DNA of 7,249 nt from assembly GCA_028687155.1 (NCBI GenBank), contig JAQUAR010000070.1, positions 1-7,249 on the forward strand, given 5' to 3'. This DNA comes from Methylacidiphilaceae bacterium (GTDB lineage Bacteria > Verrucomicrobiota > Verrucomicrobiia > Methylacidiphilales > Methylacidiphilaceae). Position numbers and translations under genes: made by a program. Shown here piece after piece: positions 6,501-7,249 of this stretch. A model generated the notes under the pieces. The model was not told where the DNA came from and did not search any database. It saw nothing but the letters and a program-made list of their open reading frames with translations. Within the stretch, counting starts at the first letter, position 1; each line of letters opens with the position of its first letter.

Positions 6501-7131
6501 AGAGTCCGACCTGCATGATTTCATCCTGCGCATTCGGGATCTCTTCCACTACGAGAACGCCGCGTATGCGGAAAAGTACGCGGCGCTCATTCGAGCGGTC
6601 GCCGCCAGAGATTCCGCGCAATTCGGCATGGCGGCCACGAAGGCGGCGATCTGGAGCGCCCACCGAGTGATGGCGATCAAGGACGAAGTCGAAGTCGCTC
6701 GCCTGCTGACCTCGAAGGAAAAGGAGGAGAGAGACCGGGAGCATTATCAGGTCGACCCGGCACGGGGAGACCGCATCCTCTATCGGCACCTGACCCGCCC
6801 GGAATTCAACCTCGGCCCGCTGCGCCTTCGGTTTCGGATGGAGTCGCGTGACTGGATGCTCCGGCTGATGCGCCGAGCCAAGTTCCTACGGCGCATCCTG
6901 GTCGGCTGGCACCAGAAAGAACGGCACTTTCGGGACTGGTATTGCGACCTGCTCGGGCGTTTCGCCTTCTCCTCGCCGGCCGATTACCAGAGATGGCTCA
7001 CGATCCTGCGCCTGCCGGAAACCGTGCGCGGATACCGCGAGATCCGCTATACCAAAATGGAGGAGGCTCTCGCCCAGGCCGAAAAGCTGCTTGCCGAATC
7101 GGAAGCTTCCGGCGAATCGATCGCCCGATAA
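3559..7131 (+). CDS. Indolepyruvate ferredoxin oxidoreductase family protein, IorA-IorB-DUF6537 fusion
   Basis: The gene encodes 1190 residues, ATG to TAA at 7129-7131. The family oxidatively decarboxylates aryl-2-oxoacids (indolepyruvate, phenylpyruvate) with CoA to aryl-acetyl-CoA, using thiamine diphosphate and passing electrons through Fe-S clusters to ferredoxin; it acts in the cytoplasm. Domains in order: the N-terminal pyrimidine-binding domain, about 20-190, with GYPGSP at 45-50 and NE at 77-78 (the ThDP-activating Glu position); domain II, about 268-375; the ThDP pyrophosphate domain, about 412-600, with CPGCPHR at 416-422, GDTGCY at 456-461 and GDS (502-504)-x26-Asn531; a Cys-rich segment, about 640-690 (C642, C645, C648, C654, C675, C681, C687); the IorB/gamma domain, about 726-915, with GVGGMG at 731-736 and GAVYSH at 768-773; and DUF6537, about 940-1175, including DEVEVARLLT. 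In archaea IorA and IorB are separate, whereas single-chain forms of about 1150-1200 residues are known in bacteria, so the length is normal. Substrate preference and electron acceptor are not shown. No ligase, aminotransferase or ferredoxin gene lies in the window. Confidence 0.96.
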   Translation: MATKSAISAADPRFLKEDGCEVFTGNEAMVKGLLETEGGTHLWTGYPGSPVSGIFDTVEAISGLFQTHGMQATLANNEALAAAMLNGSQMLGLRAVAVMKSVGFHVASDALALGNLSGAHPEGGCLVIVGDDPWNDSTQVPADSRFLSQHLHMPVLEPATLQELKDWIDVGFQLSRRANLYVSYLVTTNQADGGGSVQVRRNHFPRVNSLNPATLDTATVDYEARVLLPPRTGRREEDLSARYRRLWAAAEELGIDRIQPAARRGSRQRFGLVSSGMAAWYLEQALQELGLLGEIPVLKLGVTYPINPQILLRFAKEAEEIVVVEERRPFLEQAVCHTLQEAGVLQKVWGKKFPEELPGIPSQGGLHPSLLAERLGPLFSLTGDPARQKRIQSCLDRLQSVSGPSWQLPARTPTFCPGCPHRDSASVLLEIQRDFRNPDYMRRRHRREPVDLVFHGDTGCYTMLMFEPTKPLMHNYSGMGLGGGTGLGIDPFIRNKQVVFMGDSTFFHSGQIAISNSIKNRQDLAYIILGNRTTGMTGHQTTPGLEKDLLGNSTFTQNIEKVVEAITAEGHCEVIRINPGLRDQYRAVLEETVLGDGVKVVIADKECGILTHRRETRQDREEIRKKGFLPQKRYIQITPEVCEYCLACTTSTGCPGLTFTETDFGRKVQTDLSWCVADGACAKLYACPAFEEVTVVRGGRPDSVLDSLAFDALPSPRPRPFSGTHRLFLTGVGGMGIASTAAVLVRAGHREGYQVLFCDRNGLAIRNGAVYSHIVYRNDEAPPTTPIPLYGAADLILGLDALETARALDGSGRLRVGSRDRTGVILNSSKTPTILSLLGRDDFCVRELEERIRQATDARRFFGCEVSALAERHFGTKLYANTVLVGIAFQRGELPLSQESLEWAIQQTMGGSAATNGKAFLFGRYLAEHPEEFFQPLEPATPHGEIAKSLAALEQDGTRGKERGQRLWQCITQGIAGIPLEESDLHDFILRIRDLFHYENAAYAEKYAALIRAVAARDSAQFGMAATKAAIWSAHRVMAIKDEVEVARLLTSKEKEERDREHYQVDPARGDRILYRHLTRPEFNLGPLRLRFRMESRDWMLRLMRRAKFLRRILVGWHQKERHFRDWYCDLLGRFAFSSPADYQRWLTILRLPETVRGYREIRYTKMEEALAQAEKLLAESEASGESIAR

Positions 7132-7143
7132 CTGAATCCGAGG

Positions 7144-7249
7144 CTAGTGAAGAGCAGTCTCCAGGGAGGCGTCTTTCGCCATGCCCAGGGCCAGCGCCGA
7201 TCGATAGTGGAGGCGAGCCCTCTTCTTGTCCGGAGGGAGTTCGGAAGCG
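7144..7249 (-). CDS. 3' end of an unidentified gene (truncated by window edge)
   Basis: On the minus strand a frame is open from the window edge at 7249 to a TAG at 7146-7144, giving about 34 residues: ASELPPDKKRARLHYRSALA, then LGMAKDASLETALH. Most codons end in G or C, as in the neighbouring genes, and the peptide is a plausible amphipathic helix-rich C terminus. The start, length and family cannot be seen. It would be convergent with the oxidoreductase gene with 12 bases between stops. A plus-strand frame over the same bases is also open, so the call is provisional. Confidence 0.45.
   Translation of the reverse strand, partial: ASELPPDKKRARLHYRSALALGMAKDASLETALH

Noticed and set aside
5701..6789. 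362-codon minus-strand open frame opposite the IorB/DUF6537 part
   Set aside because: Antisense shadow of a well-supported coding region, with low-complexity Arg/Glu/Gly-rich translation and no motif.
7100..7125. Inverted repeats at the end of the oxidoreductase gene (CGGAAGCTTCCG palindrome and GGCGA/TCGCC stem)
   Set aside because: The palindrome has no loop, the stem is 5 base pairs, both lie inside the coding sequence and no T-run follows. They are not adequate as an intrinsic terminator.

Overview
The window is high-GC bacterial DNA. Hand counts of single 60-base lines give about 60-73% G+C in the two large flanking genes. It carries four clear protein genes and a short stub of a fifth. 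No RNA gene, CRISPR array, insertion sequence or phage gene could be recognised. The organism cannot be fixed from sequence alone. Pyrimidine-rich, C/G-ending codons and an IorA-IorB-DUF6537 fusion fit a high-GC Gram-negative bacterium. A Verrucomicrobia relative such as Methylacidimicrobium is a guess from codon style, not a demonstrated assignment.

Layout. (1) 1-1413 (+): C-terminal three quarters or more of a SulP/SLC26-family anion transporter, with its membrane core and cytoplasmic STAS domain; the 5' end lies outside the window. (2) 1433-2779 (-): an unrecognised multi-pass membrane protein of 448 residues, convergent with SulP. Its middle is only about 42-45% G+C, and it holds an in-frame 32-codon tandem duplication. 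(3) 2780-3051: 272 bases without a convincing gene, containing only a hairpin. (4) 3052-3399 (-): a DUF3088-type, thioredoxin-like small protein with a CPHC motif. (5) 3400-3558: a divergent intergenic region with weak promoter-like elements facing both ways. (6) 3559-7131 (+): a 1190-residue indolepyruvate ferredoxin oxidoreductase fusion covering the whole catalytic unit (alpha, Fe-S, gamma, DUF6537) in one chain. (7) 7144-7249 (-): the probable 3' end of another gene, convergent with the oxidoreductase.

Working together. There is no obvious multi-gene operon. SulP and the oxidoreductase look like ordinary chromosomal metabolic genes, for anion transport and for oxidative decarboxylation of aryl-2-oxoacids to acyl-CoA with low-potential reductant. 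The two minus-strand genes between them are separated by 272 bases and need not be co-transcribed. The part that stands out is the compositionally distinct orphan membrane gene between these high-GC neighbours. I found no clear sign of a new multi-component system.
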